A DNA stretch of 64,000 nt from Kalmusia sp. IMI 367209 (taxonomy: Eukaryota > Ascomycota > Dothideomycetes > Pleosporales > Didymosphaeriaceae), in assembly GCA_027946365.1 (NCBI GenBank), contig JAPEUQ010000001.1, positions 1,302,001 through 1,366,000 on the forward strand. Reading direction: 5' to 3'. Under the pieces are notes generated by a model. The model was not told where the DNA came from, did no database searches, and saw nothing but the letters and a program-made list of their open reading frames with translations. This document shows positions 48,272 through 60,327 of this stretch, one piece after another. The position numbers were made by a program, and so were the translations under genes. Numbering within the stretch: position 1 is the stretch's first letter; each line of letters begins with the position of its first letter.

Positions 48272-50269
48272 ATGATGACTTCTAGCTCCGAAATGTCCGA
48301 AGTTTCCAACCGCGAAAATGGCAGTCCCACCAAAGATGAGACTTCACATGCTGAAGGAACGAATCTCGCACACGATCCAGATCAGAATCGAGATCAATCG
48401 GAGCATGGAGAGCCAGTGCGAACTTTGCACGGGTTCAAGGTGCGCGATTCTATTCTATGGTCCTACGCAACGACATGTATCTAACCACTGCTGCACCAGT
48501 GGGCCCTAGCCTATTGCTCCCTACTTTCTACAGTACTGTTCTATGCGCTCGACGGCACCATCGTGGGTACCCAATTTCAAATCGCAACCCAGTACGCTTC
48601 TCTTACCCGCCCAGGTTGCAGACATTCAACCCCAGATCATCGAGACATTCGGCCAGACTGAGAAACTCCCGTGGATAGGAGTGGGCATGTTTCTCGGGGC
48701 TCTGACCATACTTCCTCTGTGAGTCGACTGCCCGACGTGTTTAAACGCGTGTCCACGTTTTTCAACTAAACTTTGATAGCGGCAAAGCATTCGGCATCTT
48801 CAATGTCAAGTGGTTGTTCCTCTCTGTCGTCACGCTCTTCGAGATTGGCAGCGCTCTCTGCGGCGCTGCGCCCAGCATGGATGCCTTCATCATCGGACGA
48901 GTGATTCAAGGTATTGGCGCGTGCGGTTGTTATACCGGTGCCGTAACGTATGTTTCGTTGACTACAAGCAAGCGTGAGCGGCCTCGCTACCTCTCTGGCG
49001 TCATTGCGACATGGTCCGTCGGCTCCGTCATTGGACCGGTAGTTGGTGGTGCCTTTGCACAAAGCACTGCTACTTGGCGGTGGGCATTCTACATGAATCT
49101 AGTTTTCGCAGCTGTGACCGCGCCTTGGTTGATCTTGTATCTGCCGAACATCGACCCCGCTGCGCACTTGACGTTCAGAGAGAAAATGCTCAAGCAGGAT
49201 TGGATCGGCATAATTGTCTTTATGGGTGGCTCCACCTGCCTGTCTTTGGCTCTCACCTTCGGAGGCACTGTATACCCATTCAACGGCGCGACCGAAATTG
49301 TTCTCTTTGTTCTATCCGGCCTTCTGCTCGTCGTCTTCCTCTTGGTCACTTTGTACCATCCAGCTGTCACGGTAGAGGATAGATTGTATCCTATGCACTT
49401 TATGAAGCGTCTGGAGCTCAACATCTTACAGCTCGCGATATTCGTAGCCGCTGGATGCATGATAACAACACTCTATTACACTCCCCTGTTGTTCCAATTT
49501 ACCCGAAACGACGGCCCCCTGACTGCTGGGGTGCGACTTTTGCCCTTTCTTGGTGGCATGATCTTCTTCTCAGTCCTCAACGGCATCTTCATGCCTAGGC
49601 TGGGTTACTACATGCCATGGTACGTTTTTGGCACAGCTGCGATCTTGGTGGGTTCGGCGCTTATGGGTAAGCAATACCAACATCGTTCCCATGTGAAACG
49701 TTAGCTGACTACTTGGAGCTGTGGTCGATGTATCAAAATCCCAAGCATACATCTATGGAAGTACACTACTTCTTGGGAGTGGATGTGGTGCCTTCTTCAC
49801 GGCTGGCTTTTCTGTGATCCAAGCCCTGGTTCCTGTTTTCGAATCCAGCGATGCAATAAGTTTCATGGCAGTTGGTATGTAGCATATTTTGATAATGTGT
49901 AAAGGTGAATCTCACAACTTCGATTAGGACAGCAGTTGGGTTTCATCGTCATCCTCAGCGTGGCAGGCACCATATTCCAGAACATTGGCTCGGACGAAAT
50001 CAGCAACATACTTCCCGATGCTCCGCCCACAGACATTATACAATTGACTGCAGGGACTCACAGTGCAGTTTTCAAAAGTCTCAGTCCCAGTGTTCAACTC
50101 CAGGTCGTGGAACAAGTAACGCTCGCAATTCGCAATGTATTCCTGGTCATGGTCGCTGCTTCTGCACTCGCCTTTATTGTCTCCTTGTTTCTAAGTGTAA
50201 GTGCCCCATTCCTGACAATCCTCTACTTGTGCTGATAAATCCTTTTTTTAGCGCCGGAAAGTCTACTGA
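48272..50269 (+). CDS. MFS transporter, DHA2-like (14 helices), probable product exporter
   Basis: Membrane exporter of 554 aa, seven exons in phase: 48272..48439, 48500..48562, 48615..48718, 48780..49666, 49719..49874, 49928..50196, 50252..50269. A polar Ser/Glu/Asp-rich cytosolic N-terminus is followed by YALDGTIVADIQP in the first helix and LPWIGVGMFLG. The antiporter motif C is seen as SVIGPVVGGAF; RWAFYMNL is typical of the drug:H+ antiporter-2 family. About 14 hydrophobic helices. The last exon encodes only RRKVY, and the 21-codon second exon is also too short to be seen alone. Such carriers usually export the cluster metabolite and protect the producer. Confidence 0.9.
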
Positions 50270-50523
50270 GAGCGGTCAGAAGGTCTAGAATCGCCGCAGT
50301 ATATTTGTTCTCTGCTTCTGAGGCTCATGTTACTTCGGATATGGTTAAGGCCATTACGTCTAGGAGTATTAAAACGTATCAATCATCAAGAATTGTGGGT
50401 AGGTAAGAAAGCGAAAAGGCGTGATAAGTCATCAGATGGGAGTTCTTTGCGTCGTTAAAACATTGTATTGATAGGTATCTTTCTCTTGTCTATCTACCTT
50501 ACAATCCCGCCAATCTTTATTCT

Positions 50524-52203
50524 TCATCTCGAAGGAATCTTGAAACCAGATCCTCTAAGTGTCTGAAACACGCCTTTGGGATCATATCTCTTCGAAGCCT
50601 TCCTCAACTTCTTGAGATTCTCCTCGCCGTACTTTGAAATGGGATCCTGCAAACCGTGGGCGTAGTCCAAGTACTCCCAATCCCAATTGATTCCCAATGC
50701 GGTTCCATAAGCGTTAATTTTATCGTGCCAGGCTTTAACGATAGGTAGGGCAACAGTCTCGTGCTCGGCAGTCGCAAGCTCGACCCAGATGAGAAACAAG
50801 ACACCAACGGTGTCATTAGCGACGCGTTTCTCCAGACCTAAGACGTTATTACCTTTACTGTGGGAGACCATAGTCGGGGTGATAGCATGGTGCGTAGTAA
50901 GGCTCGTGAAGATCGTGCCCTCTGGTAGGGCAGCGTGGAGCTCCGCGACGAGTTCAGGTTGCTGCTCTTGGGCGTAGAGCAGAAGGCGTGCGTCGTTGGT
51001 ATATGTCGACGTGAACCAAATATTGTGTAGATTGTTGGGGCCAGTGTTCTCGATCGTAAAATTGCGCATGCTATCGGAGCGTAGGGTATTGGAGATTTGC
51101 TTGTCCAAGGTGATGATGGGTTGCAGTATTGGCGCATCGGGGATATTGCCTGTGTTAGAAAGAGTACTCATAAGTTCCCAAGTGCGTTTGACTGAATCGT
51201 AGGCGAAGTGGAACAGACAAGAGCTGTTCATATCAGAAGCATGGCTTTTGGTAAATTTAATCCAGCGGTGGATAAACTCTTCCTTTATGCTGTAGTCGTG
51301 GATGATGGAGCCAGCCCATATCTTGGGTACAGAGGGGTTGGCATACGGAACAGCACGCATATCGAAGCGAGTGATGAGGCCGAAGTTGCCACTACTGCCG
51401 CGCTGGGCGATCCAAAGATCGCGATTCTCGTGCGCGTTGGCATTGACGACGGTACCATTTGCAAGCACCATTTCAAAGTTGACGACGTTGTCACTATACG
51501 GGTGAGTAAGCTATCCGTCTTTTGGGGCTCGCCAAGGAGGACGCACCATCCCCATCCATGACTGGGCCAGTGGTAAGAGATGCCACCGCCCGCAACAAAT
51601 CCAGACACTCCAACGGGCGCAACGCGACCCGCAGTGATCACGACGCCATCCTCCTTGATCTTATCATAGGTTATACCCGATCTGGCACCAGGTCCAACGG
51701 AGACGATTTCCTTGGTAGCATCGTAAAAGGTTTCATTCATGCGGCCTGCGTGCGCAGTGTAAGCCTAGCTTCGCAGTATTCTAACGCGATAAGAATCGTC
51801 AATAGCAAATACATACCGAAATCAATCGTAATCCCATCTTGCACAGTATTGGACAAAGCGTGCATGCCGTGACCACCAGCCCTGATTCCGAAAGGACATT
51901 CGTGCTTGGTCACAAGCCTGATGATATCCGATGCATCCTGGGTCGACTCGGGGAGCACGACGCACCAAGGGGCTTGGCGAGCGCTGAGTGACCAGATAGA
52001 TTCCAAGCGTTCAGTGTAGACTTTGTTACCCGGGAAGAAGACCTTGGACCCAAGACTATGGTGCCGTGATATCGCGATGCACTGTATCATTTTAAGAAAC
52101 GTCAGGGATCTAGTAGAGCACTTACGCATGTATTGTCCATGCTGGTAACATTGGTTACAGAGATAGCAGCTCCCGCTGCGAGGAAAGTGAATTTTTTCAT
52201 CAT
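50524..52203 (-). CDS. BBE-like FAD-linked oxidase 3 (single His link)
   Basis: Flavoprotein oxidase, 503 aa, four exons in phase: 52203..52126, 52081..51817, 51745..51547, 51493..50524. The ATG pair at 52203 begins a signal peptide (MMKKFTFLAAGAAISVTNV). PCMH domain: IRAGGHGMHAL carries the His link; the position that is Cys in bicovalent members falls in AGRVAPVGVSGFVAGGG and is not Cys, so FAD should be attached only through His. QRGSSGNFGLI follows. C-terminal BBE part: LRKASKRYDPKGVFQ. Third oxidase of the family in this cluster and the most divergent. Gap of 254 bp to the convergent MFS gene holds nothing else. Confidence 0.9.
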
Positions 52204-52704
52204 ACTGGGCTGCTGAAACTAGTCTGTAGTGGATTAATCCACGAGGAATGCTACGTTATGGGAAAGAAGTAAAGAACTGACGATCGACTGTGCACGGTAC
52301 AGACGTGCCGTTTTCCTAACACGATCCGTACACACTCAATCGAAGTCAGGGGTCTCGTGATGTGGCTTGCATGTGGCTTGCTTGACTCGGTGGGGGTTCC
52401 AAACGACGGAACAAGGCGCGCGGCGATTTCTAATCATTGTACCGCATGTATGGTGTCATTGTTCCACCCAAAGAGCCAAGTTTTTCTCCGGAGTTTCGCA
52501 ACTTGCAGCTCATTTCACTTTCCGAGGCTGCCCACAAATCTTGCCTCTGTGTTGTAGCATCGAGCTTAGATGCGTACCGTTTCCTTAGTCTAAGATACAT
52601 GCTGTTTCTAGCTGGGGCTCTCGCTCGCTGCTCTAGCTCACCCTAGCATCCGTTGAAATATTCCCAGGCTAGAGAACAAAGTGGAAATATTTCAACGAAC
52701 CATA
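52204..52704. promoter_or_regulatory. Divergent promoter, oxidase 3 and SDR 5
   Basis: 501 bp between divergent starts. Holds an 11-nt direct tandem repeat, atgtggcttgc twice at 52360-52381. No gene supported. Confidence 0.35.
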
Positions 52705-53632
52705 ATGGGCGATCAACTTCCTACTGGTAGCATTGTGCTCCCTTCCTTCACCAAGACGCGGCATACCGACCCATACCCTTTCATCGACCCTACTCGGCCG
52801 GAGCTTTCAGCTAAAGGAAAGAATGTCATTATCACTGGCGGAGCCACTGGTATAGGCAACGCTATCGGCGTGAGCTTTGCTAAGGCCGAGGCAAAGTCTA
52901 TTGTTATCTTGGGCCGACGCGTTGAGAAACTCGAAGCTGGTAAAGCGGCCATATCTGCTGTCGCTGGCAGCGAGACAAGTGTCTTCTACAAATCGGTCGA
53001 CCTGTCAAAGAAGGAGCAGACAGTGGAGACTTTCGATTCAATTGCCCAACAGGTCGGAAAGATAGATATCCTGATAGTCAACGCAGGAGTATATGGAGAT
53101 GCGGGAAAGATGGCCACATTCAGCGGGGAGAATTTGCTGCAGACAATCGAGCTCAATGTTCTCTCTGTGCTCAATACGTTCCAGGCTTTTCTTCCCCATG
53201 CAGCTGATGGTGCTGTGCTGCTTCACTCGAGCTCACTGATGGCGCATGCGGCTGCTGTTCCTGGATCGGGAGGCTACCCCATTGCAAAGGCGGCAGCTTT
53301 GAAGTTGATGGACTATATTGCTGTTGAGAATCCCCAGATCCGTATCATAAGCACGCAGCCAGCTTGGACTCCGACGGACCTGAACGGCAATGACATGAAT
53401 GCGACTGATTCACGTAAGGTATCACCCCACAGTATGGTGGCTCCCGCTGATATTGCCCGAAGCCGAGCTCGCTGGATGCTTCTTTGTCTGGCTTGCATCA
53501 CCCGAAGCAGCATTCTTGAAGAATAGGTTTGTCTGGTCGAATTGGGATGCGCAGGAGCTTATAGAGCGCAAAGAGGAGATCACGTCTTCAAAGTTCCTAT
53601 TGACGTGGATGGTGAACGGCGTACCAATTTAG
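52705..53632 (+). CDS. SDR (SDR 5)
   Basis: SDR of 292 aa in two exons, 52705..53413 and 53463..53632 (49-nt intron). Without splicing, the first frame would end at 53526 with a tail unlike the family; splicing restores FVWLASPEAAFLKNRFVW and a normal C-terminus. Cofactor loop IITGGATGIGNAIG; ILGRRVEKL after the second strand (Arg pair suggests NADP); LIVNAGV; serine in LLHSSSLM; YPIAKAAALK. The start at ATG 52705 gives MGDQLPTGS; a longer N-terminal arm (PSFTKTRHTDPYPFIDPTRP) is typical of a fungal SDR subgroup found in metabolite clusters. Confidence 0.88.
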
Positions 53633-54318
53633 AAAGCAAGTTTGCAATCTGAGGCAATCGATCCAACATGTCCTTTCCCTTTTTATATTCGCAGGTAGCG
53701 GCGCATGAATTCTCTAGTGAACGCATCGCACGCGTAACTATAAATGGGTAGTTCCACTTGTGCATTCAACTATATACATCGCTAGCGCATGCTTCCATAG
53801 TCTATGAGTTTGCAGACATGACCAGTGAAATATGGTTTTCTCTACCAGGTCACGTGTTTATAGTCTTATGTGCCCAGGACCCAAAGCTGAACCAACGTAC
53901 AATTTCGATATTAGCTAAACTAGAACCGCACTGCATCCCACCGTACAGGGAGTCGCTTTCCGCGGCGTGTGCAACCCACCTACCTTGCTTGGCGTGCAGA
54001 TAGCCCCGTATTCGACAGTGCGGATACTTGCCAAAGGTCCAACGCACGAACCCTCACGCAGCAGTGCAGATCCCCAGACCCGACACACCGGAAACTTGCC
54101 AGCAATGCCGCGCACAGACTCTTACGCAGCGCCCCGCTGCCTAGTGTGCCTCGTGCACTAGCAAAGTCCGACACTCGTACTTGATTCGCCTAGAGTTTTA
54201 ATGTGCGAGATATACCTCCTCTCATCATCCTTCTCGAATCTGCGAGCCTTCAAGATAAACTATAAACTGGCAACTATTCACAATCCGCCCCTTTCTCATC
54301 CCATTTTCAACAAGGATC
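53633..54318. other. Intergenic with imperfect direct repeat
   Basis: 686 bp. Two imperfect copies of a roughly 40-bp unit lie at about 53995-54035 and 54064-54102 (shared blocks: gtgcagat, cgaca, cttgcca). The segment is GC-richer than its surroundings. No gene supported. Confidence 0.35.
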
Positions 54319-56005
54319 ATGGTTACTGCCGAGATTGCGAAGAAAAGTTGCGGCACATGCAAAGGTATTTATGACTCGTTTCATGATCACACGTAATAAG
54401 AAGACGCGACATGAGGACGCGCAGCTAACCACTGCATCCTCCAGATCGGAGAGTGTACTGCGACCGCATCCTGCCTAATTGCTCGCAGTGCTCTGCGTCA
54501 AAGCTCAAATGCAAAGGTTATGCGATGAGGCTGTCATGGCCGAAGCCTGCTGACCGTAGACGGAATATGGCTGTTGCATTGCCATTACATCACTCTAGGC
54601 GGATCAGACCCGTCTCTCGGCATCTTGCCCATGTGTCTTTCTGGGATGTGGAAATGCATCGGTACTTAACGGGTTGGGGGCACACGCGGCCATCTCTCGA
54701 GATACCCTTGTCGTGGAGCTCCTCCGAGCTAGAACTGGGTCGTGATGACTTGATTCAATACTGTGTGTCTAATACCCACTACTGCGAGCGACATCCAGCC
54801 ACTAATCTCGAGAAGTCTACACTTCTGCTTCTCAGTCGCTAACGACGCTTGGCCATAACCCGAAGGCCTTGGGTCAAGCGCTCATGCGCATTGCTCATGC
54901 TGGTCGCACACCGTCCGCATCGGCAGCCTTCAATAGCCTTCTTGCATTGTCATCCTTGCATCGCTATGGAGTCCAGACTCAGGCCTTTCGACTCAAGATT
55001 GCAACTATCAAGGCTCTTGCGGCGGCGGCCACTACGGCCAATTTGACTGCCCGAGAAGTCATCCAGCATGCAGCAGCTGGTATGCTACTGTGCTCGTTCG
55101 AGGTACCTCTTCCGCTATTCTCACAGAATGATCGTTGTCTAATCCGGATATAGGTCCACCAGGCTTCATGTACTTCGAGTCAGTGGACCTGGTACATATC
55201 TGGAGTCAAAGACATTCTCAATGCCCCTTGCTTGAAGTTTCATTCTCGGGACAGCGACCTGAATGCCCTGATGGACTGGGTGTACTACCACGACGTCATG
55301 TCACGCTTCACGCTCCGCCACTGGCACGGCGATGTCCTCGAGATCCCGCCCAAGCCTTCTAACATGTGCGACAACTTTGTTCGCGAGGTGTACATGCCTG
55401 TGCGTTCAGCCATGGTATCTCAAGACAGGAACGCAGTACACTCGTCAGATTCATCCCTTCTGCCGAATTTAGAGCTGCTGGCTGAGCTCAGTGATGCCGT
55501 GACGGCCAACAACTGTGACTCCATGTCTTCCCATCAACTAGAAGATTACAAAGGGTATATTCGAATTCTGGACTGGCGTATTCGCAACATTCCGATGCAG
55601 AGTAAATCCATGTACGAAAGCGAACATGCCATTGTTGTGGAATTATTCAAGCTTGCTACATTGATATACCTCAACCGTGTTACAGGCGACCTTCTCGACC
55701 AGTCTGGAAGCATCAAAGGTCATCTAGATAGAGCATTCGACTTATTTTCGCACATGACTTACTGTGAGCGCCAATATCCGTTGTTTATCATAGGTTGCGA
55801 AGCGCGGACCGATGACCAACGCATGACGGTTTTGGACTTGATTTCGCGAACAGAGAAGCAGAGCTCGAGTAGAAGTCTGAACCACATCAAGATACTTGTC
55901 CAGGCTCTCTGGGCACAAGATGACTTGGCAGATAAAGAGGTTGATTATTGGAAGAAGATGAGCTCGGTAATCAGCAGTTGCACGATTGTTCCGAGCCTGG
56001 TTTAG
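54319..56005 (+). CDS. Zn2Cys6 transcription factor 1, probable cluster regulator
   Basis: Nuclear regulator of 494 aa, four exons in phase: 54319..54364, 54445..54764, 54836..55102, 55154..56005. The first exon (MVTAEIAKKSCGTCK) and second exon together build the zinc cluster: CGTC, then RRVYC, PNCSQC and LKC, six cysteines in binuclear spacing. The body resembles the fungal_trans_2 type: SLTTLGHNPKALGQALMRIA, LALSSLHRYG, HAAAGMLLCSFEVHQASCTS, SQWTWYISGVKDIL. It lies at the right side of the cluster between SDR 5 and cupin 3. Pathway-specific control of the cluster is the likely role. Confidence 0.88.
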
Positions 56006-56222
56006 CGTTGAAATTGTGTTCTAGCATCATGAATAGTGAGGTAATCTCACTTCAATTCCGTTCTTGCAGGATGCTACTTTCTCCATTTCTAATAGAATTG
56101 TGGTAGATTGGTTCACATCCCTCAATCAAGGTCGCGAGAACAAGCTGAGCGAGAAGACTATGGTTGATTTTCGTGATAACGAGACAATCATGTTCTAAGC
56201 CAACCTCAAGGCAGCAAGTGCC

Positions 56223-56959
56223 CTAACGTGACCCGTACCTATCATATCCCTGTCCCTCTTGGTACTCTGCATACTCATCCGCAAGCGGGCCCATATCATA
56301 TCCGAGCGTCTTGCCATTGACGACAACAGGCTTGACGTCCAACATGAAGTACAGCATACGAGCCGGTTTGTCGTTGGACAGGTTCCTCCACTTATGCATA
56401 GCAGCACGGTTGACCGACACGTCCCCGGGTCGCATAATGCGCGTCTCGCCGCTGCTCAGCGCAAACTCCATCTCGCCCTCGCAGCAGGTGCCAACCACAA
56501 GGCATAACGAGCGGTGCAGTTCGGAGCCCGCCCCAGGCGCAAAGTCAATCATTCGCACTAGGGCTCCGTTCTCATAGTGAAGAGGGGGCTAGGGGAAATG
56601 CAGTCAGCTCTCACGAAGTACTTTGTGCTGTGCTTTGCGGCACTGCGCATGCTCCGCTTCACTTACTCGCTCCTTGAGGAATTCAAGATCGACGTTGTCG
56701 GTGATCTCGACTGGGTTGCTCGCGGTGCCAAACATGATAGCTTGGGCCGCGATGCCATCGAGCATGGGAGCTTGGTGGTCGCCGTGGTCAGTCTGTACAC
56801 GTACGAATTAGCCTTGCGTGTTTTCTGCCAAGCATAAATGATCTAGGCACTGACTTGCAAGAAAACGGCTTCGCCCTTCTCGTTGTGGCCGGAGATGTAC
56901 CGATTTGGGGCTCTTAGCCCAGGGGCCGGATGTGTAACGCACGGGCCTGTAGCTGACAT
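56223..56959 (-). CDS. Cupin-fold protein (cupin 3), paralog of cupin 1
   Basis: Small cupin of 198 aa, three exons in phase: 56959..56855, 56792..56667, 56588..56223. The ATG at 56959 gives MSATGPCVTHPAPGLRAPN, then NRYISGHNEKGEAVFLQ. Barrel motifs: ELHRSLCLVVGTCCEGEME, SGETRIMRPGDVSVNRA, AMHKWRNLS, ending YDMGPLADEYAEY. Same plan and shared motifs as cupin 1, including HR in place of HxH. Gap to the convergent regulator is 217 bp. That the cluster keeps two copies on opposite sides suggests separate steps or partners; function unknown. Confidence 0.83.
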
Positions 56960-58240
56960 GTTTTTAGATGTTCGAAAAGGTGGCTTAGAGAAGAGTTCTG
57001 ATCCAGTGAGGTGCTGTACAAATGATGAATCTCGAAACCAGTGCTCCTTTATAATAACTCAATTCTGGCAACGACGTCGTCTCCAGCGATCATAGTAGAT
57101 GTTGTCGAAATGTGTTCATGCCATAGTTGATAGACCGCACATGCATTGTGCACATGCATTCGGACTTACACTCTATCCGATACGTAATAGACGATATGGA
57201 GAGTGGTATCACTTGTTCTGAGGAATGGATCTCTGTCAGCAACATCCACAACAGCCTTGCAGGCACGGATGCTTTGAAAACTCCGGCAAGGATGCTGATT
57301 GTGATACTGCGTCTTTCAAGCATCTTTGCTATATCACTTTACTGCGATATACGAAAGCTGCGCGTACTCTACACTGCTTATGTCGATCACTGAGTCTCAG
57401 CTGTGCATGATGCTGCCTAAGCTGAGGAAGTGCGGGGTATCCCCCGAGAACGCCTCCACGAGAAAATACGCCGACAGCTTATCGCTGTGCGTCAAGGCCA
57501 GCATGGATATCCTCAGTATTCTTGGCTTCGCCCTCCGTTCGGACCGAAATTCGCTTCGGACATACAAATAACGCGAAAGATACGATCCAGCCTTCCCACA
57601 ATAGGTAGGATCTCGCAATCTTGTGCATCGCTGATATCCATGCGCCAGGATAGACTGGACGCAGCTTTAGCCTTGTACCTTCCAATTCCAAGCGCTGCTG
57701 CAGGTAGATGTATGAGACTGCTTGGATACGTACAGCTGTAGACTATGCGAGAGACTGCCAGTGACACTTCGAGATATACTGTTCTTGCATCGGTTGGATG
57801 GCATTTTGAGCTTGAAAGTCGTTTCTATATCATACATCATGTGGCAATAGTAGAAGAATATAGTTTATCTGGTTTTCATTCGTCAGCTTCTGCATGGAGA
57901 AACGCACATCTGGTTGAGTTTTTAGGCCTTCTTTTCTAGCGTATCATGATTTCACATTATAGTCCGCAGCAAATTATCTTTCATAACAACCAGCTCTGTA
58001 GTGTCGGAACAACTTGCTCTCAATATACATGCTCTGTCCGGGATAATCTATACACAAATACGCTCATTGAACAAAGGACTTGAAATGTTGAGAAAAAGGT
58101 CCAGAGCATGATCCAAAGATAATGAAGTTGAAATGAACTGTTTGAGAATGGTGTATATCTATCAGCCAATATCGTTTCTTTAATAAGTCTTCTATCTCCT
58201 ACTCCGCTCGATGACGGGTAACCCAAATTGATGATAGTTG
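56960..58240. other. Intergenic, 1.28 kb
   Basis: No supportable gene. Short ORFs on both strands lack family-like sequence or codon logic. Holds the cupin 3 promoter on the left and the 3' side of regulator 2 on the right. Confidence 0.4.
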
Positions 58241-60327
58241 CTACATGGCAGCTCCAGAGCTTGGCATGTGCATTCCCAACGCCCGCAAGCTAGCTTGCGC
58301 CAGATTATTCACGACGGCGAGGCCCTCCAAAGCCTTAGTCGTACTGACTACGAGGTTACTATATGCTTCGTTCGAGCCAATGTGCGATAGGCAGTACCGT
58401 GCGATCAATAGGAGAGGAATTGGAGTGAATGGATGCATCTAGCAACGGGTCAAGGCTTCATCTAAATAAAACTATATGTATGACTCACCTGGAAATGATT
58501 GACGTGGGTAAGCACACCAACGAGCGTTTCCAGCTCGCGAGCCGCTTCTAATGATCGTTGTTCGTTTCCGAGAAGCAATGTGCGTGCCTCGTCTATTCCT
58601 TGTGGGGTAGTCTCGACTGTTTCGTAGAGCATGAATAGGATCATATACGCAGCGAGGGTGGAGAAGAGAAGTAAGGCATCCGGATGCTCTGAACTCGACG
58701 TGATTTGAATTGATAGGATCTTGATTCGCGCTGTAAGAAAGGCGCTTAGAGTCCAATGCCGAAGAGTTAACTCAGGGAGGAGGCCTTGATAGTCTTGTTG
58801 CGAAGCGAGGAGTCTTTGCCTGAGGCTTAGGGTACGCCCGCATATCGTTGCAACGACGATAGATTGCGTAAATGGGCACATGGCAAAGTCATTCGCATTG
58901 GTACTGGGTTGCTCGCTTTCCATCCCGTCTATAACTTCATTAAGAAAGCACATCGTGGCGGTACGCCCACTCGTGAAGTGCGATTGGGGCGCAGGCAATC
59001 GTGTTCTGATCTACAACAGTGATTAGGTCAGTGTGAGCCCATCAACAGATTCGGCAAGCATGCAGTGTTAGACTTACATGCTTCTCGCTAATGGTTAGAG
59101 GCAGATTTTCTTGAGCGCTTGTGAAGCGATCGATAGTGTAGGCTAACCAAAACGTTCGCCGGCTCGACTCAATATCTATCAGATCGCCGTGGCTACCGGT
59201 CATGGGCAATTTATCGAGCTCATGAAGCCGCATCAACTGAACTAGTCGCAATGCTCTGCCGACTGAAACGAGGCCACGTTGGTAGAAATCGCTCATAAAC
59301 TCGTACAAAGACAACAATAGCCAAGCTTGTACCCTTTCAATACACATGTCTTGGTTTTCCATTTCCAACGCGTCCAAGGACTGCCGTGCTTCCGTGTAGA
59401 GCTCCCCTCTAAGAAACTGAAACTGTGATGAGAGCACAGCAGCTAAAGTCCACATGGCGTACTGCAAACAAACCTTTCCTCTGTCCTTGTGTGGCCGCTT
59501 CGCCCATGAAAGGTAGCGAGAGCGCTGTACTATGGGCGCGAAATTATGCACTCTGTCGAAGTAAAGCTGATCGCTGCGATGAAGTATCAGAAATATTCAA
59601 TGGAGGGGACTGTTCTACTTGCAGATCGCTACACGTTATCGCTGTAAGGTGTGAGGCGACAGGAACTCTCTCCGGATTGCCGGCGGGAATCATTGCCTGC
59701 GAAACATCTTCGCTAACAGAATCCGACGTTACAGCGGGAACAAGAAAGTTCGAAATTGAACCAGACCAAGACGGAAAGTCAATTGATACTGGTGTGAGCG
59801 CAGCCACTTGTGACGGTGAGGTGTGTGTAACGGGCGTCGTCTGACAATTTTCGTTATATCCATCCTCTTCACTACTGATAGAATTCGTTGGTCTTCTAGT
59901 ATTTGGCCGCTGCTCCGAAGCTCCCAGCTCTTTCTCATTTAACCGCGTTTCCAGAGCCACTGTAAGATATGATTTCCTCGATCAGCCCAGGTTCCGTTGT
60001 ATTGCCCGACAACTGCCATGATCAGATACTTACGTATCTGATTTCTCAACTCTTTGAGATGTCCCTTTTTGGGGCCTCTGGGAGGGCAGCTGCTTCTTAT
60101 GATGCATGGTACACCCGCGGTTACACAAGCCATGCAGCTGGGCTGCCCCCGATCGCAACGAAGTTTCTTCCGTCGACATGCCTCGCACTGTGCGGCTGAG
60201 TTTAGCACCTCTTGAATAGGCTTAAAAATGAGAAATTTCTTACCGCAGAGCCCTGCTGCTGTCTGGGCCGTGAACGTTCAGGTGAGGCGTTGTCCGCAAG
60301 ATTTTGGTTGTCAAAGGCAAAAGACAT
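58241..60327 (-). CDS. Zn2Cys6 transcription factor 2
   Basis: Second zinc-cluster regulator, 592 aa, six exons in phase: 60327..60244, 60187..60034, 59959..59635, 59573..59078, 59010..58489, 58438..58241. A short N-terminus (MSFAFDNQNLADN) is spliced onto CEACRRKKLRCDRGQPSCMAC, then GVPC, a canonical six-cysteine domain. A basic linker (PPRGPKKGHLKELRNQI) precedes an acidic/Ser-rich spacer and a fungal_trans-type middle region (LQYAMWTLAAVLSS, RRTFWLAYTIDRF). The 61-nt intron in the spacer was chosen because it alone restores phase; the start ATG is the first in the exon but further 5' exons cannot be excluded. It is at the right end of the cluster; whether it controls the cluster is unknown. 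Confidence 0.82.

Noticed and set aside
56960..58240. Several 60-100 aa ORFs in the gap between cupin 3 and regulator 2
   Set aside because: Overlapping on both strands, no motifs, no plausible exon chain.
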